A stretch of DNA of 64,000 nucleotides from Cohnella lubricantis (GTDB lineage Bacteria > Bacillota > Bacilli > Paenibacillales > Paenibacillaceae): NCBI RefSeq assembly GCF_014212015.1, contig NZ_JACJVN010000027.1, positions 37,359 through 101,358 of the forward strand, in the 5' to 3' direction. This document shows positions 40,689 to 48,778 of this stretch, in pieces (within the stretch, counting starts at the first letter, position 1; each line of letters starts with the position of its first letter). The notes under the pieces were generated by a model. That model had not been told where the DNA came from, did no database searches, and saw nothing but the letters and a program-made list of their open reading frames with translations. A program made the position numbers and the translations under genes.

Positions 40689-41633
40689 GTGGCCATAAGC
40701 TTGAGTAAGCCCATCATCGAACAACGGGCTGATCCGTGGGTGTATAAGCATACGGACGGCATGTACTATTTTACCGCGTCTGTTCCGGAATACGACCGCA
40801 TTGAAGTCCGGCGTTCCGATTCGCTGTTAGGCCTTCGGGATGCGGAGCCTGTCGTCGTCTGGCGGCGGCACGAGAGCGGGCCGCTCAGCGCGAACATCTG
40901 GGCGCCGGAAATTCACTATCTCGAAGGGAAATGGTATATCTACTTCGCCGCCGCGCGCACATCCGAGACGAAGGAGGGGCTGTTCGACCATCGGATCTAT
41001 GTGCTTGAGAATGCTGCGGCCAATCCGCTGACGGGCGAATGGGCTGAGAAAGGGCAAGTCAGGACTCGCTGGGAGACGTTCGCGCTGGATGCGACGACCT
41101 TCGAGCATCGCGGGACGCGTTATCTGGTCTGGGCGCAGAAGGACCCGGATATCGCTGGGAATTCGAATCTCTATCTGGCGAAGATGGCCAATCCTTGGAC
41201 GCTTGAGGGCGAGCAGGTGATGCTCTCGACGCCGGAGTTCGATTGGGAGATCATTGGCTTCCGAGTGAACGAAGGGCCGGCCGTGCTGAAGCATGCGGGG
41301 AAAATCGGGATCGCGTTCTCGGCAAGCGCGACGGACGCTAACTACTGCATGGGATACTTGGAAGCGCCGGAGGATGCGGATCTGTTCGACCCGCAATCTT
41401 GGGTCAAATCGTCTCAGCCAGTGTTCAGAACCGACGAGAGCATCGGTCTGTATGGTCCTGGGCACAACAGCTTCACCGAAGCGGATGGCGAGGCCGTGAT
41501 GGTGTTCCACGCTAGAACGTACAAGGAGATTGCCGGCGATCCGCTGTATGATCCGAATCGCCATACATTCATGGCGAAGCTGCGCTGGAAGCCGGACGGC
41601 TCGCCGAACTTCGGCAGTCTGGAGCTGCTGTGA
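40689..41633 (+). CDS. Glycoside hydrolase family 43 (intracellular alpha-L-arabinofuranosidase/exo-arabinanase-like)
   Basis: A 314-residue five-bladed beta-propeller hydrolase. GH43 residues are visible: general base Asp in QRADPWVYKHTDGMYYFTAS, pKa-modulating Asp in FALDATTFEH and acid Glu in RVNEGPAVL. There is no signal peptide, so it acts on oligosaccharides already imported by AraNPQ, releasing arabinose. GTG at 40689 after GGAGAGAGA. GH43 also contains xylosidases, so the substrate rests on the neighbouring importer. Last gene of the operon; a perfect hairpin follows. Confidence 0.88.
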   Translation: MAISLSKPIIEQRADPWVYKHTDGMYYFTASVPEYDRIEVRRSDSLLGLRDAEPVVVWRRHESGPLSANIWAPEIHYLEGKWYIYFAAARTSETKEGLFDHRIYVLENAAANPLTGEWAEKGQVRTRWETFALDATTFEHRGTRYLVWAQKDPDIAGNSNLYLAKMANPWTLEGEQVMLSTPEFDWEIIGFRVNEGPAVLKHAGKIGIAFSASATDANYCMGYLEAPEDADLFDPQSWVKSSQPVFRTDESIGLYGPGHNSFTEADGEAVMVFHARTYKEIAGDPLYDPNRHTFMAKLRWKPDGSPNFGSLELL

Positions 41634-41685
41634 CGGCAGTTGCGAAAGCAATGGAGCGTCGGCAGCGGAAGTTATACAGCAACGC

Positions 41686-41721
41686 CATAAGAACGTTCTC
41701 CACGCGGAGAACGTTCTTATG
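41686..41721. terminator. Hairpin after the GH43 gene
   Basis: Perfect 16-base arms (CATAAGAACGTTCTCC and its complement) surround ACGC. No long T-run follows. It ends the arabinan operon. Confidence 0.75.
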
Positions 41722-41848
41722 TCTTGCTAGGACGGCGCTGGATATCGAAGCGATGCGCCTCTAATAGGGGAAGATCCTCGTCTTAACGATCACTGACTAT
41801 ATCTGTCAGGAATAATCAGGTAAACTATAGATGAGAGGGGGCGGAGTC

Positions 41849-42859
41849 ATGTCCAAGGCGACGAATATGCTGTCTATTCTGTGGCTGCTCCGCTCAGGCA
41901 GAAGAATGACGGCGCAGAAGCTGGCGGACGAATTGGAGATTCACATCCGAACCGTCTATCGCTGCATCGACTCCCTGTGCGCCAGCGGCGTTCCGATCAT
42001 CGCCGATTCCGGGCCGAACGGCGGCTATCGAATTCTCGACCATTTCACCGAATCGCCGCTGGTATTCGATACGGAAGAGCAGAAGGCGCTAGTCCACGCT
42101 TCGGCGTTCGCGCTTGAGGCCGGATATCCGTTCGATGTGGAACTGATTCGCGCGATCGACAAGCTGAAGCTCTATACGAACGAGGGCCAACTGGAGCAGA
42201 TCGAACGCCATTCGCAAGGGCTGGACGTGATTCATCCGCCGTCCGAGCCGAAGCAGCGGGAATGGCTGCGAATGCTCGAGTACGCCGCGGTTCTCGGACG
42301 CTCCCTTGAGATGGAATATCGCAAGGAAGGCGCCGATGCTCCGGCGGTAAGGATCTTCGATCCGTACGGCATCGTCCATTGGAAGGGCGCTTGGTATGCG
42401 GCGGGCTTCTGCCGGATGCGCAGCGAGCTTCGCAGCTTCCGGGTCGATCGGATCATCCGGCTGACGTATGGAGAGGGGGGGTTCGAGCGGCCGCCCGGCT
42501 TCTCCGCCAAGCGGTTCCTCTTGGGCTCGCTGCTTCCCGATACTCTGGGCGAAGAGACGCTGTCGGATGTTAGGATTGGCGGCCCGCAGCAAGCGCTCGA
42601 TCTGCTGTGCCAGCACTGGCTGTTCGGCCACGCGCTGAGGGAGCGATGCGATACGGAGGCATTATTTCGAATCGGCGAGCCGACGCTTAGCAAGTACGTG
42701 CCTTACTATTTGCTGCCGTATGGAAGAGCGCTGACGATTCACGAACCGCGCAGGCTGGTCGAGCGAATGGCGGAGGTCAGCGCGGAGCTGGCCGGGCACT
42801 ACCAGAACATGAAGCCGGCTCCAACTGCGGAGACGGGCAAAGGAGAAGGATGTCCATGA
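41849..42859 (+). CDS. DeoR/YafY-type regulator with WYL domain
   Basis: The 336-residue protein has an N-terminal winged helix (~1-60: ILWLLRSGRRMTAQKLADELE, then TVYRCIDSLCASGVPI, and SGPNGGYRI). A WYL domain follows at ~145-215 (MEYRKEGADAPAVRIFDPYGIVHWKGAWYAAG, with RSFRVDRI) and then a C-terminal WCX extension. WYL domains sense small ligands or nucleic acids. The ATG at 41849 has GAGGGGGCGGAG upstream. The stop overlaps the start of the ABM gene as ATGA, so the two are cotranscribed and the regulator may respond to the ABM protein's substrate. Confidence 0.88.
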   Translation: MSKATNMLSILWLLRSGRRMTAQKLADELEIHIRTVYRCIDSLCASGVPIIADSGPNGGYRILDHFTESPLVFDTEEQKALVHASAFALEAGYPFDVELIRAIDKLKLYTNEGQLEQIERHSQGLDVIHPPSEPKQREWLRMLEYAAVLGRSLEMEYRKEGADAPAVRIFDPYGIVHWKGAWYAAGFCRMRSELRSFRVDRIIRLTYGEGGFERPPGFSAKRFLLGSLLPDTLGEETLSDVRIGGPQQALDLLCQHWLFGHALRERCDTEALFRIGEPTLSKYVPYYLLPYGRALTIHEPRRLVERMAEVSAELAGHYQNMKPAPTAETGKGEGCP

Positions 42860-43158
42860 GCAAATATGCGATGTACGGCAAGTTCCAAGCCCATCCGGGC
42901 AAAGGAAGCGAGCTCGCACAAATTCTGCTGGAGGCGGCGGAGCAGAGCAAGTCGTTCGACGGCTGCGAGCTGTATCTCATCAACGAAGCGGCCGAGGATC
43001 CCGACACGATCTGGGTCACCGAGCTGTGGCGCGACGAGGCGGCGCACGACGCATCGCTCCAGAACGAAGGCGCGCGCGCTTTGATTAGCCGCGCGATGCC
43101 GCTCATCGCCGGCGTCGAACCGGTCAAGCTTCGACCGCTTGGCGGCAAGGGGTACTAA
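42856..43158 (+). CDS. Antibiotic biosynthesis monooxygenase-type (ABM) small protein
   Basis: This 100-residue ferredoxin-like dimeric alpha/beta barrel resembles YgiN/ABM quinol monooxygenases: YGKFQAHPGKGSELAQILLEAA, then ELYLINEAAEDPDTIWVTELWRDEAAHDASL. The family oxidises quinols or detoxifies aromatic compounds without cofactor; the exact reaction is unknown. The ATG at 42856 overlaps the preceding stop (ATGA); another ATG at 42850 would add two residues and cannot be excluded. Confidence 0.82.
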   Translation: MSKYAMYGKFQAHPGKGSELAQILLEAAEQSKSFDGCELYLINEAAEDPDTIWVTELWRDEAAHDASLQNEGARALISRAMPLIAGVEPVKLRPLGGKGY

Positions 43159-43222
43159 TCGGGTTGTTGCGGAGGCTGAGCCATAAGCTGTCGAATGAGC
43201 TGGTAAACGCGGAATACATGAG

Positions 43223-43254
43223 GAACGCTCCCGAGCAGGGGCGTTCTTTTTTTT
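43223..43254 (+). terminator. Rho-independent terminator after the WYL-ABM unit
   Basis: GAACGCTCC pairs with GGGGCGTTC (one G-U) around a 6-base loop and is followed by eight T residues. Confidence 0.9.
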
Positions 43255-43359
43255 CTATTGGGCTCTCGTATCTGGCCGAATCGCTGACCGCAGCTGTCAG
43301 CAATGCTCGGCTACAATTGGAGTCGAGACGGGAAGGAAACGATATGGAGGGATTTGTTC

Positions 43360-43857
43360 ATGTTCGCTTCGATTCAAGATTTCGTGATGGAATTTGAGAT
43401 GGAGTCCGCCCTTACGGAGCAAACGTTGGGTGCGCTGACGGACGAGTCGCTCTCGCAAGCCGTTGCGAGCGGGTATCGGACGCTAGGCCGAATCGCTTGG
43501 CATCTGGCGCATTCGCTCAACTTCATGGCCAGCCTGGGCCTGAAGTTCGACGAACCGCTTGTCCCGGATCAAGTGCCAGACAAGGCGGCCGACATCGCTG
43601 CGGAATACCGGCGGATCAGACAAGCGTTCCTGCGGGCCGTTCGCAGCCAATGGACGGATGACACGCTTCGGGAGTCCGTGACGATCCTCGGACAGGAATG
43701 GATGAACGGAGCGTCGCTCCGCTTCGTTCTCCGTCACGAGATCCATCACCGCGGACAAATGACGGTGCTCATGCGTCAAGCGGGCTTAAGGGTGCCGAAC
43801 TTGCTTGGCTATACGCGGGACGATTGGATCGAGATCGGCGAGACCCCGCGGCCATAG
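43360..43857 (+). CDS. DinB-like metal-dependent four-helix protein
   Basis: The 165-residue protein fits the DinB/YfiT superfamily: four helices with histidines placed to bind one metal (AWHLAHSLNFM in helix 2 and RHEIHHRGQMTVLMRQAGL in the last helix, then PNLLGYTRDDW). Members include thiol-dependent transferases (bacillithiol-linked) as well as many uncharacterised proteins, so the reaction is not assigned. The ATG at 43360 has GGAGGG seven bases upstream; longer frames run through the terminator and are rejected. Confidence 0.82.
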   Translation: MFASIQDFVMEFEMESALTEQTLGALTDESLSQAVASGYRTLGRIAWHLAHSLNFMASLGLKFDEPLVPDQVPDKAADIAAEYRRIRQAFLRAVRSQWTDDTLRESVTILGQEWMNGASLRFVLRHEIHHRGQMTVLMRQAGLRVPNLLGYTRDDWIEIGETPRP

Positions 43858-43963
43858 GACAGCAGGCGAGTGTGCGTGTGCGAGTACGGATGCGAGATCG
43901 ATCCCATCCCAATCGACGCTGATCGGACAAGGTTGCCGCTCATGCAGCACGCGCAGCTGCATG

Positions 43964-44154
43964 CGTTAGCGGAATCCGGTTCCGTTATCTGATCGTGACT
44001 ACTTGCTCGTAGACGCGTTAAAGGAACACGGTTCCGTTATTTGCGGCATTCAGTCGAGTAACGAACTTGAGATGCGGCAATAACGGAACGCTGTTCCGCT
44101 ACTTCGCGCAGGTCGTTCTACAGCTTGCCAATAACGGAACTACGTACCGTTAAA
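43964..44154. repeat. Cluster of four imperfect palindromic repeats (TAACGGAAC...GTTCCGTTA)
   Basis: Copies lie at 43964-43988, 44017-44040, 44080-44102 and 44131-44154, with centres about 50-63 bases apart. Each is an imperfect palindrome built on TAACGGAAC-N3/4-GTTCCGTTA with one to three changes, and copies occur in both orientations. The 396-base gap between the DinB-like gene and the convergent dehydrogenase has no convincing gene. Confidence 0.85.
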
Positions 44155-44253
44155 GCTAAGATGCCAGTTCTCTCGACACCTGACAATCGCCTCGATAGGG
44201 CGGTTGTTCTTGTGCTTAGCGCTAAGAACGATTGGCGTCCGATACGCTGCCGA

Positions 44254-45141
44254 TTAACCGCGAAGCTGGCGTCCGATCCATTCCTCATATACATGCGCGA
44301 GCGCGGCCAAGTCGTCCTCGCCGTAGCCCATGGCTTGGCCGGCTTGGAACAGGCTCTTGGCAATGCCGAGCATCGGCGCCGGAACGCCCATGCCGTCCGA
44401 TAGGGCAGTGGACAGCTTCAAATCTTTGAGCATGAGAGCGAGCGAGAATTGAACGGAATAGTCGTTCGCGAGAATCTTGGGTCCCTTCAGATCCGCTTGC
44501 TTGCTCGCCGCGCCGCCGCCCTGCACGATGCGCACGAACGCTTCCATATCCAAGCCGCCCTTGGCGGCGATGGCCATGCCCTCGATTAAGCCGGCCGCGT
44601 TAATGCCGACGATCGTGTTGTGGCACAGCTTGGCGGTCGCGCCGGTGCCGCTCTCGCCCATGTAGATAATCTCGCGGCCCATCGCGAGGAAGAGCTCGCG
44701 GTGGGCTTCGACCGTCGCTTGGTCGCCGCCGACCATGAAGAGGAGTGTGCCGGCAATCGCCCCGTCCTTGCTTCCGGTCACGGGAGCGTCGAGGAAGGAG
44801 CCTCCCTTCGCGGCGACATCCGACGCCAGCCGGCGAGCGAGCGCAGGAGAGATGGTGCTGCTGTCGATGGCAACGGCGCCAGGCTTAAGGCCGGCCAATA
44901 CACCTTTATCCCCATAGTAGACCTCTTCCACTGCGCTGTCGTTGCTGATGATCGAGACGACGACATCCGCATCCTTCACCGCTTCGAGCGGAGAGGCGGC
45001 GGCGGATGCGCCATGTTGGAGGAGTACGTCTGCCTTGCCTGGCGTCCGGTTATAGACGGTAACGGTATAGTTCTTCTGAAGCAGGTTGGCGGCCATCGGC
45101 GCGCCCATGGTGCCGAGTCCGATGAATGCGATAGCGGTCAT
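44254..45141 (-). CDS. Beta-hydroxyacid dehydrogenase (3-hydroxyisobutyrate/tartronate semialdehyde reductase-like)
   Basis: This 295-residue NAD(P)-dependent enzyme has the N-terminal dinucleotide motif IGLGTMGAPMAANLL, the substrate signature LDAPVTGSKDGAIAGTL, and a catalytic lysine in GATAKLCHNTIVGIN (around residue 171). It could reduce tartronate semialdehyde or oxidise 3-hydroxyisobutyrate. Tartronate semialdehyde would connect with the hydroxypyruvate-isomerase-like gene at 13097, but the distance makes this only a suggestion. GGAGCAAG lies upstream of the ATG. Divergent from pgi. Confidence 0.88.
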   Translation of the reverse strand: MTAIAFIGLGTMGAPMAANLLQKNYTVTVYNRTPGKADVLLQHGASAAASPLEAVKDADVVVSIISNDSAVEEVYYGDKGVLAGLKPGAVAIDSSTISPALARRLASDVAAKGGSFLDAPVTGSKDGAIAGTLLFMVGGDQATVEAHRELFLAMGREIIYMGESGTGATAKLCHNTIVGINAAGLIEGMAIAAKGGLDMEAFVRIVQGGGAASKQADLKGPKILANDYSVQFSLALMLKDLKLSTALSDGMGVPAPMLGIAKSLFQAGQAMGYGEDDLAALAHVYEEWIGRQLRG

Positions 45142-45247
45142 AAGATCGTTCTTGCTCCTTCCGATTGGCGAATGATTCCCTTAATTAGATTACATTATAA
45201 TCCTCAGGCCCTTGCAAGGAAAGCTGGCCGAGGGGATGCCGGGCGAA

Positions 45248-45264
45248 TCTATAGCAGCTATAGA
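45248..45264. promoter_or_regulatory. Palindrome in the dehydrogenase/pgi divergent gap
   Basis: TCTATAGC-A-GCTATAGA is a perfect dyad with 8-base arms, 107 bases from the dehydrogenase start and just upstream of the predicted pgi promoter. Candidate operator. Confidence 0.4.
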
Positions 45265-45295
45265 AATTATCAATGGCTGTAGAATTCGTCGGAAC

Positions 45296-45325
45296 TTGTA
45301 CCCCCCTGTCCGGTTGCGGTATGAT
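45296..45325 (+). promoter_or_regulatory. Possible promoter of pgi
   Basis: TTGTAC (45296-45301) and TATGAT (45320-45325) with an 18-base spacer, 55 bases upstream of the pgi start. Confidence 0.45.
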
Positions 45326-45380
45326 TCTAATGACACGATATCAGACGCGTTATGGTTAGAGAGGGAAAGGAGCCATTACT

Positions 45381-46730
45381 GTGAGCAACAATATCAAATT
45401 GGACTACTCGAAGGCCTTGAAGTTCGTGGGCCAGAACGAGATCGACAATCTGGCGCCCGCGATCAAGCTGGCGCATGAGCAGCTGCATAACGGAACCGGC
45501 GTCGGTTCCGACTATCTGGGCTGGATCAAATTGCCGTTCGATTACGACAAGGAAGAGTTCGCCCGCATTCAGAAGGCTGCGAAGAAGATTCAATCCGATT
45601 CCGACGCGCTTGTCGTCATCGGCATCGGCGGCTCTTACCTCGGAGCGCGCGCAGCGATCGAGATGCTGCAGCACTCGTTCTACAACACGCTGACGAAGGA
45701 ACAGCGCAAGACGCCGCAAATCTTCTTCGCCGGCAACAACATCAGCTCCACCTACATGACGCACCTGCTGCAGGCGCTGGAAGGCAAGAACTGGTCGATC
45801 AACGTCATCTCCAAGTCCGGCACGACGACGGAGCCGGCTGTCGCTTTCCGGATCTTCCGCGAAGCATTGGAGAACAAGTACGGCAAGGAAGAAGCGCGCA
45901 AGCGCATCTACGCAACGACCGACAAGGCTCGCGGCGCGCTGAAGAAGCTGGCGGACGCGGAAGGCTACGAGAAGTTCGTCATTCCGGACGACGTCGGCGG
46001 CCGTTACTCCGTACTGACGGCGGTAGGCCTTCTGCCGATCGCCGCGGCAGGTATCGACATTGAAGAGATGATGCAAGGCGCTGCAGAAGCCGCTGCCTTG
46101 TATAACAATTACAACGTGGCCGAGAACCCGGCTTACCAGTACGCTGCGATCCGCAACGCGCTGTACCGCAAAGGCAAGACGGTCGAGATTCTCGTGAACT
46201 ACGAGCCAGGCTTGCACTACTTCTCCGAATGGTGGAAGCAGCTGTACGGCGAGAGCGAAGGCAAGGACTTCAAAGGGCTGTATCCGGCGTCCGTCGACTT
46301 CTCGACCGACCTGCACTCCATGGGCCAATTCATCCAAGAGGGCAATCGGACGATCTTCGAGACGGTTATCCAAGTCGGCGAAGTGAGCGAACAGATCACG
46401 ATCAAGAGCGATCCGGACGATCTGGACGGCCTGAACTTCCTGACCGGCAAGACGGTTGACTTCGTCAACAAGAAGGCGTTCGAAGGCACTATTCTGGCGC
46501 ACACGGACGGCAACGTGCCAAACCTGGTCGTGCACATTCCGGATATGTCCCCGCGTTCGTTCGGCAAGCTGGTGTACTTCTTCGAGATTGCCTGCGGCGT
46601 GAGCGGTTATCTGCTCGGCGTCAACCCGTTCGACCAGCCGGGCGTCGAAGCGTACAAAGTGAACATGTTCGCGCTGCTCGGCAAGCCGGGCTTCGAGGAC
46701 AAGAAGAAGGAACTGGAAGCGCGCCTGTAA
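45381..46730 (+). CDS. pgi: Glucose-6-phosphate isomerase
   Basis: This 449-residue enzyme interconverts glucose-6-phosphate and fructose-6-phosphate. It has two SIS domains with the motifs [37 protein letters not shown] and the PGI signature region [23 protein letters not shown] ([19 protein letters not shown]). A catalytic Glu lies in [15 protein letters not shown]'s neighbourhood, and the C-terminal Lys-bearing motif is [14 protein letters not shown]. The length is typical of Firmicutes. GTG start at 45381 after GGGAAAGGAG. Monocistronic with its own terminator. Confidence 0.97.
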   Translation: MSNNIKLDYSKALKFVGQNEIDNLAPAIKLAHEQLHNGTGVGSDYLGWIKLPFDYDKEEFARIQKAAKKIQSDSDALVVIGIGGSYLGARAAIEMLQHSFYNTLTKEQRKTPQIFFAGNNISSTYMTHLLQALEGKNWSINVISKSGTTTEPAVAFRIFREALENKYGKEEARKRIYATTDKARGALKKLADAEGYEKFVIPDDVGGRYSVLTAVGLLPIAAAGIDIEEMMQGAAEAAALYNNYNVAENPAYQYAAIRNALYRKGKTVEILVNYEPGLHYFSEWWKQLYGESEGKDFKGLYPASVDFSTDLHSMGQFIQEGNRTIFETVIQVGEVSEQITIKSDPDDLDGLNFLTGKTVDFVNKKAFEGTILAHTDGNVPNLVVHIPDMSPRSFGKLVYFFEIACGVSGYLLGVNPFDQPGVEAYKVNMFALLGKPGFEDKKKELEARL

Positions 46731-46747
46731 GCCGCTCCTTTCCGAAC

Positions 46748-46788
46748 AGACCTCCGATTTGCGCCGTTGGCGAGTCGGGGGTCTTTTT
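46748..46788 (+). terminator. Rho-independent terminator after pgi
   Basis: AGACC-CCGA pairs with TCGG-GGTCT, with an inner GCGCC/GGCG stem, followed by TTTTT. Confidence 0.85.
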
Positions 46789-46890
46789 GCAAGATGAAGC
46801 CAAATGGTAGAATAACGAAGCATGGATCCGCGATAGCAATCGCAGGAACCGGTAAGACTCGGGGAAGAGACCAGGAAGGAAGAAAAGCCG

Positions 46891-47523
46891 TTGCTGCCTA
46901 AATACGCGACTGTCAGACAATATGGGGAGAGCGAGATCGTCATCAAGAAATCCCGCTTCATCGGCCATGCGAAGCCGGTGGAGAGCGAGGAAGAAGCGGT
47001 TGCTTTCGTCGAAGAGATCAAGAAGCGCCATTGGAACGCGACGCACAATTGCTCCGCCTACGTGGTCGGCGAACGGGATCAGCACCAGAAGGCGCTTGAC
47101 GACGGCGAGCCGAGCGGCACGGCGGGCAAGCCGATTCTCGAAGTGATCAAGAACCGCGGTCTCAAGAATACGGCCGTTGTCGTAACCCGCTACTTCGGCG
47201 GCATCATGCTGGGAGCAGGCGGGCTTGTGCGTGCGTATACGGACGGGGCGGTGGCGGGCATCGATGCAGCCGGGCCGATCGTCAAGACGCTGCATAAGGA
47301 AGTGATCGTCGACGTGGATTATACGTGGTACGGCAAGCTGGAGAACGAGCTGCGCGGCCGCAATGCCCGCGTCGGCGACGTGGCGTTCACCGATCGGGTG
47401 CAGGTCGTCTGCCTCCCGGAGATCGCCGAGGCCGAGCGCTTCGCGGCCTGGATCACGGATTTGACCCAAGGGCAAGCAGTCATTAAGACCGGGGAAGAGA
47501 AGTACTTCATTGAAGGCGAATGA
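46891..47523 (+). CDS. YigZ/IMPACT-family protein
   Basis: The 210-residue two-domain protein has an N-terminal IMPACT/YigZ domain with the signature SRFIGHAKPVESEEEA, NCSAYVVGE, and DDGEPSGTAGKPILEVI...VVVTRYFGGIMLGAGGLVRAY (recognised by DGEPSGTAGKP and RYFGGIxLGAGGL). The C-terminal ferredoxin-like DUF1949 domain runs from ~140. Members may bind RNA/ribosomes in the stress response; the role in bacteria is unclear. It uses a TTG start at 46891, with AGGAAGGA ten bases upstream. Confidence 0.9.
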   Translation: MLPKYATVRQYGESEIVIKKSRFIGHAKPVESEEEAVAFVEEIKKRHWNATHNCSAYVVGERDQHQKALDDGEPSGTAGKPILEVIKNRGLKNTAVVVTRYFGGIMLGAGGLVRAYTDGAVAGIDAAGPIVKTLHKEVIVDVDYTWYGKLENELRGRNARVGDVAFTDRVQVVCLPEIAEAERFAAWITDLTQGQAVIKTGEEKYFIEGE

Positions 47524-47544
47524 GCCGCGGGCGGCCTGCCGACT

Positions 47545-47702
47545 TCATCCCGGCAAGATTATCACAAAGAACTCCCGCTCTCTAGGCCCGTCGAGCTCGC
47601 AGAAATAAACGCCTTGCCACCTGCCCAGCAGCAGCCGTCCTGCCGCGTGATGTCCACGATCTCGTCTCTTCTAGATGTCCGGAGCTGCTCTCGTTGCAGC
47701 AT
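47545..47702 (-). pseudogene. YjbQ-family (UPF0047) gene remnant with internal deletion
   Basis: On the minus strand an intact start with GGAGGGG encodes [21 protein letters not shown], the N terminus of YjbQ/UPF0047 proteins. It is followed immediately, in another frame, by [31 protein letters not shown] and a stop, which is the conserved C terminus. YjbQ proteins are ~130-140 residues, so about 85-90 central codons, including the metal-site histidines, are missing. The frame also shifts at the junction (near 47640-47645), so no functional product is expected; the literal frame ends at ~46 residues. Confidence 0.8.
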
Positions 47703-47861
47703 CGGATCCCCTCCTCATTGCTCCACATTTAGATTCAAGCCCATTATAACGAACGGCCGCGAGCTTGAACAAATCCCGGTTTTTGTTGAACCGTTCATCA
47801 CGTTCTTGTATAGGCTATATAAGCGAAGTTGATAAAAGAGACAATATCAGGCTGTATTGGA

Positions 47862-47890
47862 TTGACGTGTCTACAGACTTCTGCTACATT
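47862..47890 (+). promoter_or_regulatory. Predicted sigma-A promoter of the sulfate importer operon
   Basis: TTGACG (47862-47867) and TACATT (47885-47890) with a 17-base spacer, ~75 bases before cysT. The surrounding 47703-47962 gap is AT-rich and holds no gene; no S-box motif was recognised. Confidence 0.6.
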
Positions 47891-47962
47891 AGCAATGCCG
47901 ACTAATATTATAGGAATTATAGACATGTACATTTGCCCGATATCTACGGGAGGTTCGCATAA

Positions 47963-48778
47963 GTGACTAACCTGCTGCAGAGCCGATGGTGGAGCTGGGG
48001 ATTTCGCAGCGCCGTCATGCTTTATTTTGTCGTTCTCATCGTATTGCCTATCCTTGGAATCTATGGCCAGTCCTTCTCGGATGGTTGGCCGCAGCTCGTT
48101 CACAATTTGTCCGATACGCTGGCGTGGCAGGCGGTGCTGCTGACCATCAAGCTGGCCGTTATCGCGACCTTGATCAATGTGTTGATCGGAACGATGGCCG
48201 GTTGGGTGCTGATCCGTTATCGGTTCCCCGGCAGGCAGTTGCTGAACAGTATGGTTGATCTGCCCTTCGCGCTTCCGACGGCCGTTGTCGGATTGATGAT
48301 CATGCTGCTGCTCGGGCCGCGGGGCGCGGTGGGGCAATGGGCGGAGGAAGCCGGTATCTCGATCCTGTTCCACGAGCCGGCAATCGTCGTGGCGATGGTG
48401 TTCGTGACGTTCCCGTTCGTCATTCGCGCGGTGCAGCCGCTGCTGGAGGAGATGGACGCCTCCGAAGAGGAAGCCGCCTATACGATGGGCGCCTCCAAGG
48501 CGAAGACGTTCTTCCGCGTGCTGCTTCCCGCCATGCTGCCGGGCATCCTGAGCGGCGCCATGCTTGCCTTCTCGAGAGCGCTGGCCGAGTTCGGAGCCGT
48601 TGTGCTCGTCGCCGGCAACATCCCGGGGCGGACGCTGGTCGCCTCCGTCTACATCTTCGGCCAGATCGAGAGCGACAATCCGGCCGGAGCAGCGGCCGTC
48701 TCCGTGCTGCTGCTCACGCTGTCGTTCCTTATTCTATGGTTGGTCGGCTACGTGCAAGCGCGGAGGATGGGACGATGA
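47963..48778 (+). CDS. cysT: Sulfate/thiosulfate ABC permease CysT
   Basis: This is a 271-residue permease with six helices (AVMLYFVVLIVLPILGIYG; ILWLVGYVQARR at the end). The family stretch VDLPFALPTAVVGLMIMLLLG is visible, as is the EAA loop EEEAAYTMGASKAKTFFRVLLPAMLPG. It forms the sulfate channel with CysW. GTG start at 47963, seven bases after GGGAGG. The stop overlaps the cysW start (ATGA). First gene of cysT-cysW-cysA-sbp; the binding protein is encoded last here. Confidence 0.94.
   Translation: MTNLLQSRWWSWGFRSAVMLYFVVLIVLPILGIYGQSFSDGWPQLVHNLSDTLAWQAVLLTIKLAVIATLINVLIGTMAGWVLIRYRFPGRQLLNSMVDLPFALPTAVVGLMIMLLLGPRGAVGQWAEEAGISILFHEPAIVVAMVFVTFPFVIRAVQPLLEEMDASEEEAAYTMGASKAKTFFRVLLPAMLPGILSGAMLAFSRALAEFGAVVLVAGNIPGRTLVASVYIFGQIESDNPAGAAAVSVLLLTLSFLILWLVGYVQARRMGR

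Noticed and set aside
43164..43397. 77-codon frame before the DinB-like gene
   Set aside because: It runs through an eight-T intrinsic terminator and has no ribosome binding site.
43964..44154. CRISPR array
   Set aside because: Repeats are imperfect, palindromic over their whole length, present in both orientations with irregular spacing, and there are no cas genes in the window.
45327..47048. 573-codon open frame antisense to pgi and yigZ
   Set aside because: It is fully opposite two well-conserved enzymes, has Arg/Leu/Val-biased composition, no ribosome binding site and no recognisable domain; typical shadow in GC-rich codon use.
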